A DNA stretch of 34,301 nt from Bacteroidales bacterium (GCA_015061115.1 SUXE01000004.1:224526-258826), one strand, 5' to 3'; positions 25,567 through 34,204 are shown, counted from the stretch's first letter. Made by a program: numbers and translations. The notes: generated by a model not told the origin, from the sequence alone.

Positions 25567-27420
25567 ATGAGAAAAATTGTACTTCTTGTGATGTTGTGTG
25601 CGTGTGGCTTTATTACAACATTGAATGCACAGCAGGATTTAAAAAATAGCGTTTGCGTTGTAAGACAGAATTATACAGACGCAGAATCAGAGGCTTATGA
25701 GAAAATGGCGTCCACTTTGTTTTCAAATTCTTATATGTCTGCTGCCCGTCAATTACGGAAAGGAACTGGCTCTTTTGGCTCAGGTTTCTTGTATAAGGCG
25801 GATAACGGAAAACTTTACATTATCACAAATAAACATGTTGTGAGAGATGCTAAGTCTGTACAATTGTTGTTTAAAACTGAAGACGGAGACAAAACTATTC
25901 CTAATTGTGGGGTTATTGCGAAATCTGATTCAACAGATATCGCTATTGTAGAATTCCCCGCTTCTGAAACAGGATTTGTTCCTCTTCCTTTTCATACAGA
26001 GCAGGTGACTGATGGCACTACTGTATGGTCGGCTGGATTCCCTGGCTTGGGAGACGAGCCTTCATGGCAGTTGGGTAACGGTATCGTCTCTAATGGAAGG
26101 TATAGCAATCTGGAACTTACAGACAGTGCACATGTTGATGTGATACAGCATACGGCTCAGGTCGACCCAGGTAGTTCGGGCGGTCCATTGTTGATTTTGA
26201 AGGAAACCAACAAAACGATCACTAAAGAGGAGATGGTAGGCAAGAAGAAGCAGACAGTCACAGAAACGATAACTGAGAAGACGTATGAGGTTGTCGGTAT
26301 GAACACATGGAAGGCTTTCCACCGTGAAAATGTCAATTTCTCACTTATGTCTAAAGATATCGTTAAGGTAGTGAACAATCTTGGTGCTGTAAGTTCTTCA
26401 AAAACAAAGGATGATGTAGGACTACAGAAACAGGTTGAGAAATATGTGGAGACGTTCAGTGAATCAAGCTCTGAAATGTTGCCTTTTATCTCCCGAAAAA
26501 TGATTACTTCATTATCTGAGGAACAATTGACGGCGATGCTTAAAAATATCTCAGGTAACGCAAACAATGCGCTGAGAAATGGAGCCGCTGTGGAGGGTTT
26601 GAAAATTATGGTGGCAGACAACATAAAGTCTCCTATACAGAAACCTGATCAGTTAAAGATCGGTAGTGTCTCTGTGAGTGGAGACGCTGGAACAGCCACT
26701 TTCAGTTACGGGAAGAAGCAGTTCACCAGCACTTGGGAGAAAACTTATGACGGTTGGCAGTTGACATCTACTGATTTGATTGAACCCCAAAAGATTAAAG
26801 CTAAGAAAACAGTTGACTCTGGTTTTCGTGTATTGGATTTGGATGCTTTTCATCGCGTCGCCTTTTCATTTATGGCACCGATTGGCAATCCTTTTGTCGT
26901 GGAAGACAATACGTGGAGAAAAACGGCAACTTACAACGATAAAGTAAAGTTCGGATTTGAATATTCTCTTTTCTGCACTGATTTCTTATATTGGACAATA
27001 GCGTTTGATTATGGTAAGATAGATTGTACATTGGATAGTTATAATATGAATTGGGCTGTGCCTATGAATACTCTAACGCCAATTGGAACGGAAACGTCAG
27101 AAACGAGACATTTTTCTGCTCTGACAGGTATGGGTGTGCAGTGTCCGATGGCAGTAAAACGTATCTATTTTGCTCCTGATATAAAGGCTCAGATTGGTTT
27201 TAGAAAGGGAATGGGTGAAGCAAAAGACAACATTTGTTTTTCACCTACTATTGAGACAACACTTAATGTAGGTTATATGTTTGATGATGAAAAAATCATA
27301 TATATCGGCAGTGGACTCAATATGAAAAGATTTGTAGGTGGTTTTGCTTCAGATATTTATGAGACAAATGTTAAAAGTATTCGATATTTTATCGTAAAGG
27401 TCGGTTTTTTGGTTTACTAA
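25567..27420 (+). CDS. Secreted trypsin-like serine protease with barrel-like C-terminus
   Basis: I take the ATG at 25567 (617 aa, signal peptide MRKIVLLVMLCACGFITTLN); the in-frame TTG at 25552 lies too far forward. Residues about 65-260 are a chymotrypsin-fold (S1C/DegP-like) protease. The triad is His90 in ITNKHVV, Asp124 in STDIAIVEF and Ser204 in DPGSSGGPLL. No PDZ domain is visible; a mixed region (about 280-415, with FSYGKKQFTSTWEKTYDGW) follows. From about 430 to the end there are regular alternating strands ending in YFIVKVGFLVY, like an outer-membrane barrel. It is the first gene of a four-gene operon. Proposed role: surface or periplasmic protease whose partners or targets are the three downstream paralogs (inference). 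Confidence 0.85.
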   Translation: MRKIVLLVMLCACGFITTLNAQQDLKNSVCVVRQNYTDAESEAYEKMASTLFSNSYMSAARQLRKGTGSFGSGFLYKADNGKLYIITNKHVVRDAKSVQLLFKTEDGDKTIPNCGVIAKSDSTDIAIVEFPASETGFVPLPFHTEQVTDGTTVWSAGFPGLGDEPSWQLGNGIVSNGRYSNLELTDSAHVDVIQHTAQVDPGSSGGPLLILKETNKTITKEEMVGKKKQTVTETITEKTYEVVGMNTWKAFHRENVNFSLMSKDIVKVVNNLGAVSSSKTKDDVGLQKQVEKYVETFSESSSEMLPFISRKMITSLSEEQLTAMLKNISGNANNALRNGAAVEGLKIMVADNIKSPIQKPDQLKIGSVSVSGDAGTATFSYGKKQFTSTWEKTYDGWQLTSTDLIEPQKIKAKKTVDSGFRVLDLDAFHRVAFSFMAPIGNPFVVEDNTWRKTATYNDKVKFGFEYSLFCTDFLYWTIAFDYGKIDCTLDSYNMNWAVPMNTLTPIGTETSETRHFSALTGMGVQCPMAVKRIYFAPDIKAQIGFRKGMGEAKDNICFSPTIETTLNVGYMFDDEKIIYIGSGLNMKRFVGGFASDIYETNVKSIRYFIVKVGFLVY

Positions 27421-27439
27421 TTAACAACACAACGAGATT

Positions 27440-28108
27440 ATGAATAATTTAAGAAATATAGTTCTAGCTTTTTGCGTATTCTGTTTTAGTGTTTTTGTAT
27501 CAAATGCAAAAGCGACATATGTAGGCGGTGTGATCAATATGAAAAACGGAAAAAAGATCGAGTGCCAGATCAATGAATCAACATTTTTCGCATATAATAT
27601 TGAATATCGTCTTTCATCAACAAGCCCCGTTGAAATAGTAAAGCAGGAAAATATAAAGAGCATTGTTATTCCTGATGGGGAGGGTAATGTGGCATATCTT
27701 GAGAATGTCCTTTACTTGAAAAGCAAGGATTTCTTGAAGGGTGATTATTCAGATACAAGAAGTGAGATGATGAATGTAAGGGAATATGGATCTGTTAGCT
27801 TGTTCTGTAAATCGATTACCACGTATCAGAACGGAAAGTTGCTCTGTAATGATTTAAAATATTACGGACGGAAGGAAGGAACTGATTATGCGGTATATCT
27901 TGGATGGGTGCAGACTCAGCTTAAACCATTTCAAGACGAGTATTATACTAAGACGTATGGCCATTTTAATAAACTTTATGAAAAGTTCTTTGGCGATTAT
28001 CCGGATTTGTGCAAACAGATAAGTGAGAAAAAGTTAAAACTTGAAGACATCGAGGATATTGTTCGTGAATACAATGTCTATAAGGCAGAAAAATCAAGCA
28101 AAAAATAG
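27440..28108 (+). CDS. Secreted protein, paralog 1 of 3, unknown function
   Basis: The 222-aa protein has a signal peptide ending VSNAKA. It shares a plan with the next two genes: GVIxxKNGKKIEC near the N-terminus, a central I(K/H)SIV(I/M/L)P block followed by LENV or VENV, then TDYAVYLG, and an end FGDYPDLCKQI with IVREYNVYKAEK. It is the most diverged of the three. The family is not recognised. The gap to the protease gene is 19 bp, so it is in the same operon. It ends in TAG, which shows that TAG is a normal stop in this genome. Confidence 0.82.
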   Translation: MNNLRNIVLAFCVFCFSVFVSNAKATYVGGVINMKNGKKIECQINESTFFAYNIEYRLSSTSPVEIVKQENIKSIVIPDGEGNVAYLENVLYLKSKDFLKGDYSDTRSEMMNVREYGSVSLFCKSITTYQNGKLLCNDLKYYGRKEGTDYAVYLGWVQTQLKPFQDEYYTKTYGHFNKLYEKFFGDYPDLCKQISEKKLKLEDIEDIVREYNVYKAEKSSKK

Positions 28109-28114
28109 TTGATT

Positions 28115-28780
28115 ATGAAGAATTATAAGAAACTTGTTTTTGCTGTTATTTTCTGTTGCATCAGTGCGTTTGTCTCTAACGCACAGAATCAAACAGCGTA
28201 TTTTAGCCCTGGAGTCATCCACTTGAAGAATGGCGAAAAAATGGAATGCTTTATCAATTGTAACTCATTGTTGTATTCATCTCCCGTAGACTATCGTCTT
28301 TCCGAGAAAGACAAAATTAAAGAAATGGATCCGGAAAAAATACATAGTATTGTCATGCCTGCTGACAACGGGGACGTTTACATTGTTGAAAATGTCGGTT
28401 ATTTGAATTGTAAGGATTACTTGAGTGGTAAGACCAAAGAGCTGAAGCATCTGAGGTATAGTGTGGTGGAATATGGGGATGTCTGTCTGTATAGTACCAC
28501 TGTCTTAGGTGTGGGCACATACAATCGATATATATGCCGGAAAAAAGATATGGACTACGGAGTGTTTATGGGCATGGCAATCAGTGTGAAGAAGAGTGCT
28601 TTTTCAAAAAAAATCTCTTACAAGACGAAGGAAGACTGTCTTGACAAAGTTTATGAAAATCTGTTTGGCGACTACCCGGAATTGTGTCAGCAGATACGTG
28701 AAGGAAAACTGACGTTGCATAATATGAAGGAAATTGTCCATGAGTATAATGTATACAAGGCAGGGAAAGCAGACAAATAA
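28115..28780 (+). CDS. Secreted protein, paralog 2 of 3, unknown function
   Basis: From ATG at 28115 (221 aa) the signal peptide MKNYKKLVFAVIFCCISAFV ends in SNAQN. A TTG at 28109 is possible but unlikely. The body follows the plan of its neighbours: GVIHLKNGEKMEC, EMDPEKIHSIVMP, VENVGYLNCKDYL, KKDMDYGVFMG, and FGDYPELCQQIREGK near the end. The 3' third and the signal-peptide region are nearly the same at the DNA level as in the next gene, so these two are a recent duplication. The gap from the preceding stop is six bases. Confidence 0.82.
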   Translation: MKNYKKLVFAVIFCCISAFVSNAQNQTAYFSPGVIHLKNGEKMECFINCNSLLYSSPVDYRLSEKDKIKEMDPEKIHSIVMPADNGDVYIVENVGYLNCKDYLSGKTKELKHLRYSVVEYGDVCLYSTTVLGVGTYNRYICRKKDMDYGVFMGMAISVKKSAFSKKISYKTKEDCLDKVYENLFGDYPELCQQIREGKLTLHNMKEIVHEYNVYKAGKADK

Positions 28781-28806
28781 TGGTCGTTTTTAGCATTGTG
28801 AAGATT

Positions 28807-29487
28807 ATGAAGAATTATAAGCAACTTGTTTTAGCGTTTCTTTTCTGTTGCATCAGTGCGTTTGTCGCTAACGCACAGAATTATCCACCGAAGTTTATGG
28901 CTGGAGTCATCCACTTGAAGAATGGCGAAAAAGTTGAATGCGAGATGGCGGATAACACTTTGTTATTGTCATCCCCTGTAGTCTATCGTCTTTCCCCTAA
29001 TGGCAAAACGAAAGAAATGGATCCGGAAAAAATACAAAGCATTGTTTTGCCCGATATGGAAAAAGAAGGTGGTGTTTATCTCATTGAAAATGTCGGTTTT
29101 GTCGATTATAAGGAATACTTGAAAGGTACTGCCAAGAAGGTAAAGCATCAAAGGTATTGTTTAGTGGAATATGGGGACATCTGCCTATATTGTGCTATTG
29201 TATCCAATATGCAAATTGCAAATGCTGAACGTTATATATGCAAGAAAAAAGATATGGACTACGGAGTGTATGTAGGACATGCGGCAATAGTTGCGAAAAG
29301 AATCGGATCATCGGAATATTTTTATAGGACGAAGGGTGATTTTGATAAACTATATGAAAATCTGTTTGGCGACTATCCGGAATTGTGTCAGCAGATACGA
29401 GAAGGAAAACTAAAGATTCAAAACATGAAAGACATTGTCCATGAGTATAATGTCTACAAGGCGGGAAAGTCGGGGAAAGACAAATAA
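28807..29487 (+). CDS. Secreted protein, paralog 3 of 3, unknown function
   Basis: From ATG at 28807 (226 aa) the protein opens MKNYKQLVLAFLFCCISAFV with cleavage after ANAQ. An in-frame ATG at 28780 overlaps the previous stop (TAATG) but would place nine extra residues before the signal peptide. It shares GVIHLKNGEKVEC, EMDPEKIQSIVLP, IENVGFVDYKEYL, KKDMDYGVYVG and FGDYPELCQQIREGK with its neighbour. Conserved cysteines in the first motif, in the ICKKKD segment and in PELC may form disulfides. It is the last gene of the operon. Confidence 0.82.
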   Translation: MKNYKQLVLAFLFCCISAFVANAQNYPPKFMAGVIHLKNGEKVECEMADNTLLLSSPVVYRLSPNGKTKEMDPEKIQSIVLPDMEKEGGVYLIENVGFVDYKEYLKGTAKKVKHQRYCLVEYGDICLYCAIVSNMQIANAERYICKKKDMDYGVYVGHAAIVAKRIGSSEYFYRTKGDFDKLYENLFGDYPELCQQIREGKLKIQNMKDIVHEYNVYKAGKSGKDK

Positions 29488-29514
29488 TAAGATCAGATAT
29501 ATTTTAACTTAGAC

Positions 29515-29552
29515 AAAAACGGCAACCTATGGAATCTACGGTTGCCGTTTTT
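29515..29552. terminator. Bidirectional terminator shared by convergent units
   Basis: AAAAACGGCAACC (29515-29527) pairs with GGTTGCCGTTTTT (29540-29552) around a 12-base loop, with A and T runs outside. It closes the plus-strand paralog operon and the minus-strand C10 peptidase gene. Confidence 0.92.
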
Positions 29553-29591
29553 TATGCGTGTCAAAAAAATGGAGTAATTTGGTCGTGTGTC

Positions 29592-31274
29592 TTATTTCAC
29601 CATAAGGCGATCCACGTAAACGCCATCTTCTGTTGTTGTCCTGACTAAATAAAGACCTTTGCCAAATCCATTTGTCTCTATAGTATAAGAATTTGAATTT
29701 GGAGTTTCAGATAGCAAAAGTCTTGAACTGACATCAAATATTTCAATGTGAAGAATCTTCGAATCTGATGTGACGGTTGTATTTTCATCTGTCGGATTCG
29801 GTGAGATCACAGGTCTGTTTGTTTCGGACTCTGCTGTCAGTATATCCGTTTGAAAATCTGATGGACAATAATATGGGTAATAATCCACAGTTCCATTTGT
29901 CGATGCGGATGCTCCGTGATAGTTTTTGAATGTGACTTCATACCTATACGATCCTGACGGATAATAAGAGTCTGGAGATCCATCCCACATATATGCGTAG
30001 TTCCCTTTCACATCTCCAGTATTTGTCAAAAGCAGTTCCCCAGACTGATTATATATCTTACATTGGTATGAATCCACATTCTTCACTTTAAAGCGTAGAT
30101 AGTGGTTTCTTTCTTCTGAGCAATTCGGAGATACATATTCAGATTCTTTTTCAAAGGATATAGTGAATTTAGCGACAGGATCATAATTTGAAGGGCATTC
30201 ACTACTCAAATATGTAACATGGCTTTTTTTAGTAACTGATTGCCCATGGCTGTTTTTGAATGTGACTTCATACCAATAATCAGTCGATGCCATTGGAACT
30301 GTTGAAGAACCGTCCCAGACATCAGCATATCCATTTCTCACGGTGCCTGCACTTGCCCAAATTTGCTTTCCAAATCTGTCGGATACTTTACATTCATACG
30401 AATCCGCATTCTCAACTCTGAAACGGAGAAAATCATTTTCTCCATCAGGGCAATTAGGTGTTATGACGATATTTACTTGTTCGAATGTGATTTTGGGATA
30501 AGCCGCTTTGCCTGAATATTTTGGAGCTATTCCGATGATGATTTTCTGACCGTTGGAATATCCACATTTCTCCAAATTGTAATAGCCGTTTTTGTTCCCT
30601 CTCCAGCCCCAATTCACATGAAAGAGATTCTTGTCGGTCATCGAATATCCGTCGATCACGAAATAATGTTTTTCTTTTATTTCGATGATGTTATGTTTTC
30701 CATACATCAATACAGGGCGACCGCAGTCGATTTCCGAGCGGATCAGATCTTTCCATGAGTTTCCAAATCCTTTCCAATCATCCAAATCCACAACTCTTGC
30801 ACTATAGTCGAAATCAGCGAATCCTTTGGCGATATTTGATATTGTAGCCCATGATCCGGTCATAAATGAAGGTTCTAATCCAAGAATGGATTGGTAGTTC
30901 ATGTGGCAAGCGTCACCACAATTACGGATGAGCAGAGGACAATCCATCGAACATCCGTCAGTCAAAACAGCGGGGATCTTTTCCCAGTCGTAAAAACCGT
31001 ATTTTGACTCATCTGGATAAGCCCATTTCCACATGATTTGAGCCATCGCTATCGCTCCGCATCCTGCCAACATACGGTCACATTGTTTGTCGTTGTCATT
31101 CCTAGGACATAGAGCATTATAGGAAGGAGAACATGAACCTTTATCATTTATGCTCTACCCCCATTTTACTTCTTTACCATCCCTTTCAAGCAATTTTGTG
31201 TTTGGTATGTATTCGTAAGCGTTACAATATCCAATAGATAAGGAAACTAAACAAAAAACAAGTGCTTTTTTCAT
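29592..31274 (-). pseudogene. C10 (streptopain-like) cysteine peptidase, interrupted by an amber codon
   Basis: Translation from ATG at 31274 gives signal peptide MKKALVFCLVSLSIGYCNAY, then EVKWG, a TAG at codon 40 (31157-31155), then SINDKGSCSPSYNALCP and an intact frame to the end (560 positions). Family members have W-x-Q-x...PYN..CP here, so the TAG most likely replaces a Gln codon. Catalytic Cys72 is in GCGAIAMAQIM, His203 in HYFVIDGY, and NWGW follows. Two about 100-residue repeats (about 263-362 and 370-470) and a T9SS type A tail (487-560, ISPNPTDENT to VDRLMVK) complete it. The long propeptide usual for C10 enzymes is absent. An internal restart at 31073 would lack the signal peptide. 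ATGA overlap couples it to the upstream lipoprotein gene. Confidence 0.82.
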
Positions 31275-31723
31275 TTTTTTCTCTCAAATTTTCCAAATTC
31301 ATTTTTTTCAATAATACTCTTAAGTTTATCTTCATCATAACTTTCATAGTAAGCATATACAACATCGAAAGGATTTGTGTCAATTATGTATTCGTGTATT
31401 GCCTCCATTAGACTGTCATGCCAATCATAATATTTTATTGAACTATATGTTATGCCATCGTAAGAAGAACAATTAAATTTGTAATAATCGCCAACTAGTT
31501 TGGTAGTATGGTTTTTAATCGATGGACAACAAAATGTCGTGTCCCCAAAGTTAATGCTCATACGAATTATTACTTTGTCCGAGTAATCATTTTTCATTTT
31601 TACCACATAACCTTTAGGTCCTTCAGGTTCATTGTCGACATAGGAAGCACCCGGACAACCGCATAAGAAAACAGGCATTACTGCTACTGCTGTTACTGTT
31701 AATTTTTGGACTAAATTCATCAT
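31271..31723 (-). CDS. Small lipoprotein coupled to the C10 peptidase gene
   Basis: I take the start at ATG 31723 (or 31720): from there a lipoprotein signal peptide runs to LCGC. An earlier ATG at 31756 adds charged residues and is less likely. The mature part is about 130 aa: KGYVVKMKNDYSDKVIIRMS, two adjacent cysteines (TFCCPS), many Tyr and Asp, and a Lys/Glu-rich end. I do not recognise a family. Its TGA overlaps the ATG of the peptidase gene (ATGA), so the two are translated together. In Bacteroides fragilis, C10 peptidase genes sit beside small inhibitor genes; whether this one is an inhibitor is speculation. Confidence 0.8.
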   Translation of the reverse strand: MMNLVQKLTVTAVAVMPVFLCGCPGASYVDNEPEGPKGYVVKMKNDYSDKVIIRMSINFGDTTFCCPSIKNHTTKLVGDYYKFNCSSYDGITYSSIKYYDWHDSLMEAIHEYIIDTNPFDVVYAYYESYDEDKLKSIIEKNEFGKFERKK

Positions 31724-31811
31724 AAAACAAAATGGTTCTAAATTTTCTTTTCTCATCCAACAGAACCAATTAATTGAGTGAGAAAATGAACGCTACCATA
31801 ACATTCACGGT

Positions 31812-31844
31812 GCAAAGATAGTAAAAATAAGAACAAAATACAAT
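31812..31844 (-). promoter_or_regulatory. Promoter of the lipoprotein-C10 operon
   Basis: On the minus strand TATCTTTGC (31820-31812) is a perfect -7 box, with ATTG (31844-31841) 20 bases upstream as a weaker -33. Confidence 0.6.
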
Positions 31845-31953
31845 TGTTTTTTTATTAGTATTTTTTTAGCTCTGTATTTGCAAACGTGTTATTTGACTAT
31901 TTATATTTACTTCTTTTTAACATTTTTCTTGGAAAATTAAACTGCGTATGATC

Positions 31954-32658
31954 TTAGAAGTCATATTTTATTCCTGCATGAACGAAGCCTTGTGGACTGA
32001 ATTCAAGAGTCTCGAAATAACCTCTTAGTTTGGAGCCTCCGAATTCGAAGCCAAGCAGTGAGATACATAAATTCATATAGTTTTTTTCATAGGTGATTTT
32101 GCCAGCATATTTCCTGTAGTGAAAACTCACACCTATTCCATAGCGTTGATACATGGCAAAATGCTGACGACTGATAATTGTAAGTTTAATTTGAGGAATG
32201 ACATCTAAATATATACACTCACTCATTCTGCATCTTTCTTTCCAATATTCGATCTCTCTTTTGTATTGATCTATTTCCTTTTGAGCAGATTCTCCTCTTG
32301 GATTACCTTTGTTTTTATCACGGTCTTGAATTAGATAGTCTGGCACTTCTGTTATTTTTAGATATGTGTTTCGTTTTGTTTTTTGCCATGTGACATCTAA
32401 TCCAGCTTTTATTCTTCTATGTTCTTTGTAGTAATAATGCAGATTAATTGCTGGTGTATAAGAATAATCTATGTCTATCACACGGTTTTCTTCTATAAAA
32501 TCATGACTTGGAATGTCTGTTAGATCATTTGATGTGAAATGACCAATGCCCAGTCCTACTTCGTGTTTAGTGGTATTTTCATAGAAATGTCTTTGTCTTT
32601 TTGAAAACACAACATTTACATTCAAGAGTAGTAAAAAAAACAGAATCGCTTTTTTCAT
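31954..32658 (-). CDS. Putative outer-membrane beta-barrel protein
   Basis: The 234-aa protein has a signal peptide (MKKAILFFLLLLNVNVVFSK) and then alternating strands: HEVGLGIGHF, INLHYYYKEHRRIKAGLDVTW, DVIPQIKLTIISRQHFAMYQ, YGIGVSFHYRK. It ends GFVHAGIKYDF, a terminal aromatic as in many barrels. A charged coiled segment (about 108-142, KEIDQYKREIEYWKERC) would form an external or periplasmic loop. No family is recognised. It has its own promoter and no visible operon partner. Confidence 0.75.
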   Translation of the reverse strand: MKKAILFFLLLLNVNVVFSKRQRHFYENTTKHEVGLGIGHFTSNDLTDIPSHDFIEENRVIDIDYSYTPAINLHYYYKEHRRIKAGLDVTWQKTKRNTYLKITEVPDYLIQDRDKNKGNPRGESAQKEIDQYKREIEYWKERCRMSECIYLDVIPQIKLTIISRQHFAMYQRYGIGVSFHYRKYAGKITYEKNYMNLCISLLGFEFGGSKLRGYFETLEFSPQGFVHAGIKYDF

Positions 32659-32705
32659 ATTGATTTTGATATTTCATTCATATCTTTTATTTAAAAGAAA
32701 GTTAC

Positions 32706-32740
32706 GCAAATATAAGAAGTTGTTTAAGAATCTGTTCAAA
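32706..32740 (-). promoter_or_regulatory. Promoter of the barrel-like protein gene
   Basis: On the minus strand TATATTTGC (32714-32706) is a perfect -7 box. TTTG (32740-32737) lies 22 bases upstream, slightly wide. Confidence 0.55.
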
Positions 32741-32937
32741 TTTAATTTAAATATTTAGTTATAGAGCCGAGGATTGTTAAGAGCCTATGTTTATAGATAT
32801 TGGTTCTTGCCCTCTCCATCACATCATCCTGAGACTTCGTCACTGGTTACTTTCGCTTCGCTCGGTAGCGTCTTTTAGACGAAAGACGGCGAAACTTCAA
32901 TCATAAACTAGGACAGAGCCCAAAGCTAATTAAATAA
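32741..32937. other. Intergenic region with competing hairpins
   Basis: No gene is visible. CGTCTTT (32869-32875) can pair with AAAGACG (32882-32888), while CGTCT (32869-32873) can pair instead with AGACG (32877-32881). The surrounding stretch 32830-32900 is richer in GC than its flanks. It could be a small RNA or a remnant of a mobile repeat; nothing settles this. Confidence 0.35.
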
Positions 32938-32971
32938 AATAAGGAGACGTGAATATTCGCGTCTCCTTATT
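32938..32971 (-). terminator. Terminator of the GH5 lipoprotein gene
   Basis: AATAAGGAGACG (32938-32949) pairs with CGTCTCCTTATT (32960-32971), and the loop contains the palindrome GAATATTC, extending the stem. On the minus strand a T-rich tail follows. It lies about 20 bp after the stop. Confidence 0.85.
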
Positions 32972-32991
32972 ATATTATATGTTGTCCCTAT

Positions 32992-34146
32992 TTACTTTGC
33001 GATGATTGGAGCAATAGCGTTGGGCTCCAATGTCTTCTCGTCTACACATGGGAAGTCGTTCTTCCAACCCCAGTGGCAGCATGAGATATTGTTCTTGCGG
33101 AACACATCCATGATATCTTCATACCATTTGATACGGATCTCTGGTGACACGTGGTATGGATAAACTCCAAACTCTCCGCAGAATAGTGGCAATCCAAGTG
33201 AGTCAGCTACGTTCTTTGCAATCAAGATCTCTTTCTCCATTCTCTCTGCATTCCACTCTCCACACATGCCCTTTCTGATCTCTCTGACATTCTCGTCTGC
33301 GATTGTATTGAAATAATCTTTGTCGACCAATACGTCGCCAGGATACTGAATTTTGCCTGTGTAATCTTTGAACTCAGCCCAATGAGCGCGGTAGTGTGTG
33401 ATCACGTTAGGATTGTAGTAGTGGAAACTCAAGATTAGGTTCTTGTCGTTTTCTGGCACCTTCAAATCAGGGAATGTGTTTGGAATCTGCCAGTGGTTGG
33501 AACCGATGATGATTTTTCTTGTTGGCTCGTTGGCTCGGATCGCCTTGTGAACCTTTGCTATCAGCTTGTTCCAGTTTTCAGGATCTGGAGTTGTCACCTC
33601 GTTAAGAAGCTCATAAGCCACCTTGTCTTCTGGAGTGTTCTTCAAGAAATCCTGAATGTCCATCCATACTTTTACGTAATTGTCCTGTGCCTCCTCTTTC
33701 TCAAACAATGTGTTTGCCTCTCCGTTCTCGCTGTTGAAGTGGAAAGAGCGGATGATGTGAAGGTCGCAGATCATCTTTAGTCCTGTTTCGTCCGACCATT
33801 TCACAGCGCTGTCAAGAAGGTCGAATCCGATTTTGCGGCGAGTAAGGTCGGTGTTGTACATAAGCTGCTCCTCGATAGGAACACGCACGAAGTCGAAACC
33901 AAGTTTTTTGATTGTCTCAAAATCCTTCTTTGTAATGTAGTTAGGATCGATGTCGACTCCTTCACCTCTCTGGCTCAACCAATGGTCTAGGTTAACACCA
34001 CGGTTTAGAGTGAACTCTTTTACGCTATCAACTGTGTTTGTTGAATCTGCTGTTGACTCGGCAGTGTTCTTGCCTGCGTTACCTCCGCACGATGTCATTG
34101 CAGCGACACCTGCTCCAAGAATCAGTCCTAAAAATTTGTTATTCAT
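32992..34146 (-). CDS. GH5 family glycoside hydrolase, lipoprotein
   Basis: The start is ATG 34146 (384 aa): only from here is there a lipoprotein signal peptide, MNNKFLGLILGAGVAAMTSC, with lipid Cys20; the longer open frame upstream is not coding. A Ser/Thr/Asn-rich tether (21-44) leads to the TIM-barrel enzyme. Visible are LNRGVNLDHWLSQRGEG (47-63), VRVPIEEQLMY (88-98), CDLHII (127-132), acid/base Glu183 in YELLNEV, SFHYYNP (240-246) and nucleophile Glu325 in FCGEFGVYPY. The family includes endoglucanases, mannanases and others; I cannot fix the subfamily. It is not close to the mannanase gene at 11049-12149. Expected location is the cell envelope. Confidence 0.9.
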   Translation of the reverse strand: MNNKFLGLILGAGVAAMTSCGGNAGKNTAESTADSTNTVDSVKEFTLNRGVNLDHWLSQRGEGVDIDPNYITKKDFETIKKLGFDFVRVPIEEQLMYNTDLTRRKIGFDLLDSAVKWSDETGLKMICDLHIIRSFHFNSENGEANTLFEKEEAQDNYVKVWMDIQDFLKNTPEDKVAYELLNEVTTPDPENWNKLIAKVHKAIRANEPTRKIIIGSNHWQIPNTFPDLKVPENDKNLILSFHYYNPNVITHYRAHWAEFKDYTGKIQYPGDVLVDKDYFNTIADENVREIRKGMCGEWNAERMEKEILIAKNVADSLGLPLFCGEFGVYPYHVSPEIRIKWYEDIMDVFRKNNISCCHWGWKNDFPCVDEKTLEPNAIAPIIAK

Positions 34147-34169
34147 ATTATATACTTTTTGGTTTTTAG

Positions 34170-34204
34170 ACAAAGATAATAAAATATGAGATAGAAAATA
34201 CAAA
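34170..34204 (-). promoter_or_regulatory. Promoter of the GH5 lipoprotein gene
   Basis: On the minus strand TATCTTTGT (34178-34170) is a perfect -7 box 23 bp before the ATG. TTTG at 34204-34201 is 22 bases further up, slightly wide. This supports the 34146 start, because the longer frame would begin upstream of the promoter. Confidence 0.6.

Noticed and set aside
25377-25649. Open frame of 90 aa overlapping the protease start
   Set aside because: It runs through the divergent promoters and out of frame into the protease signal peptide; no family features.
29592-31274. Genetic code with TAG read as Gln
   Set aside because: The paralog gene ending at 28108 uses TAG as its natural stop, and no other in-frame TAG was noticed in the intact genes.
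32830-32935. Integron attC-like site
   Set aside because: No core-site pair or cassette gene with the right layout could be found.
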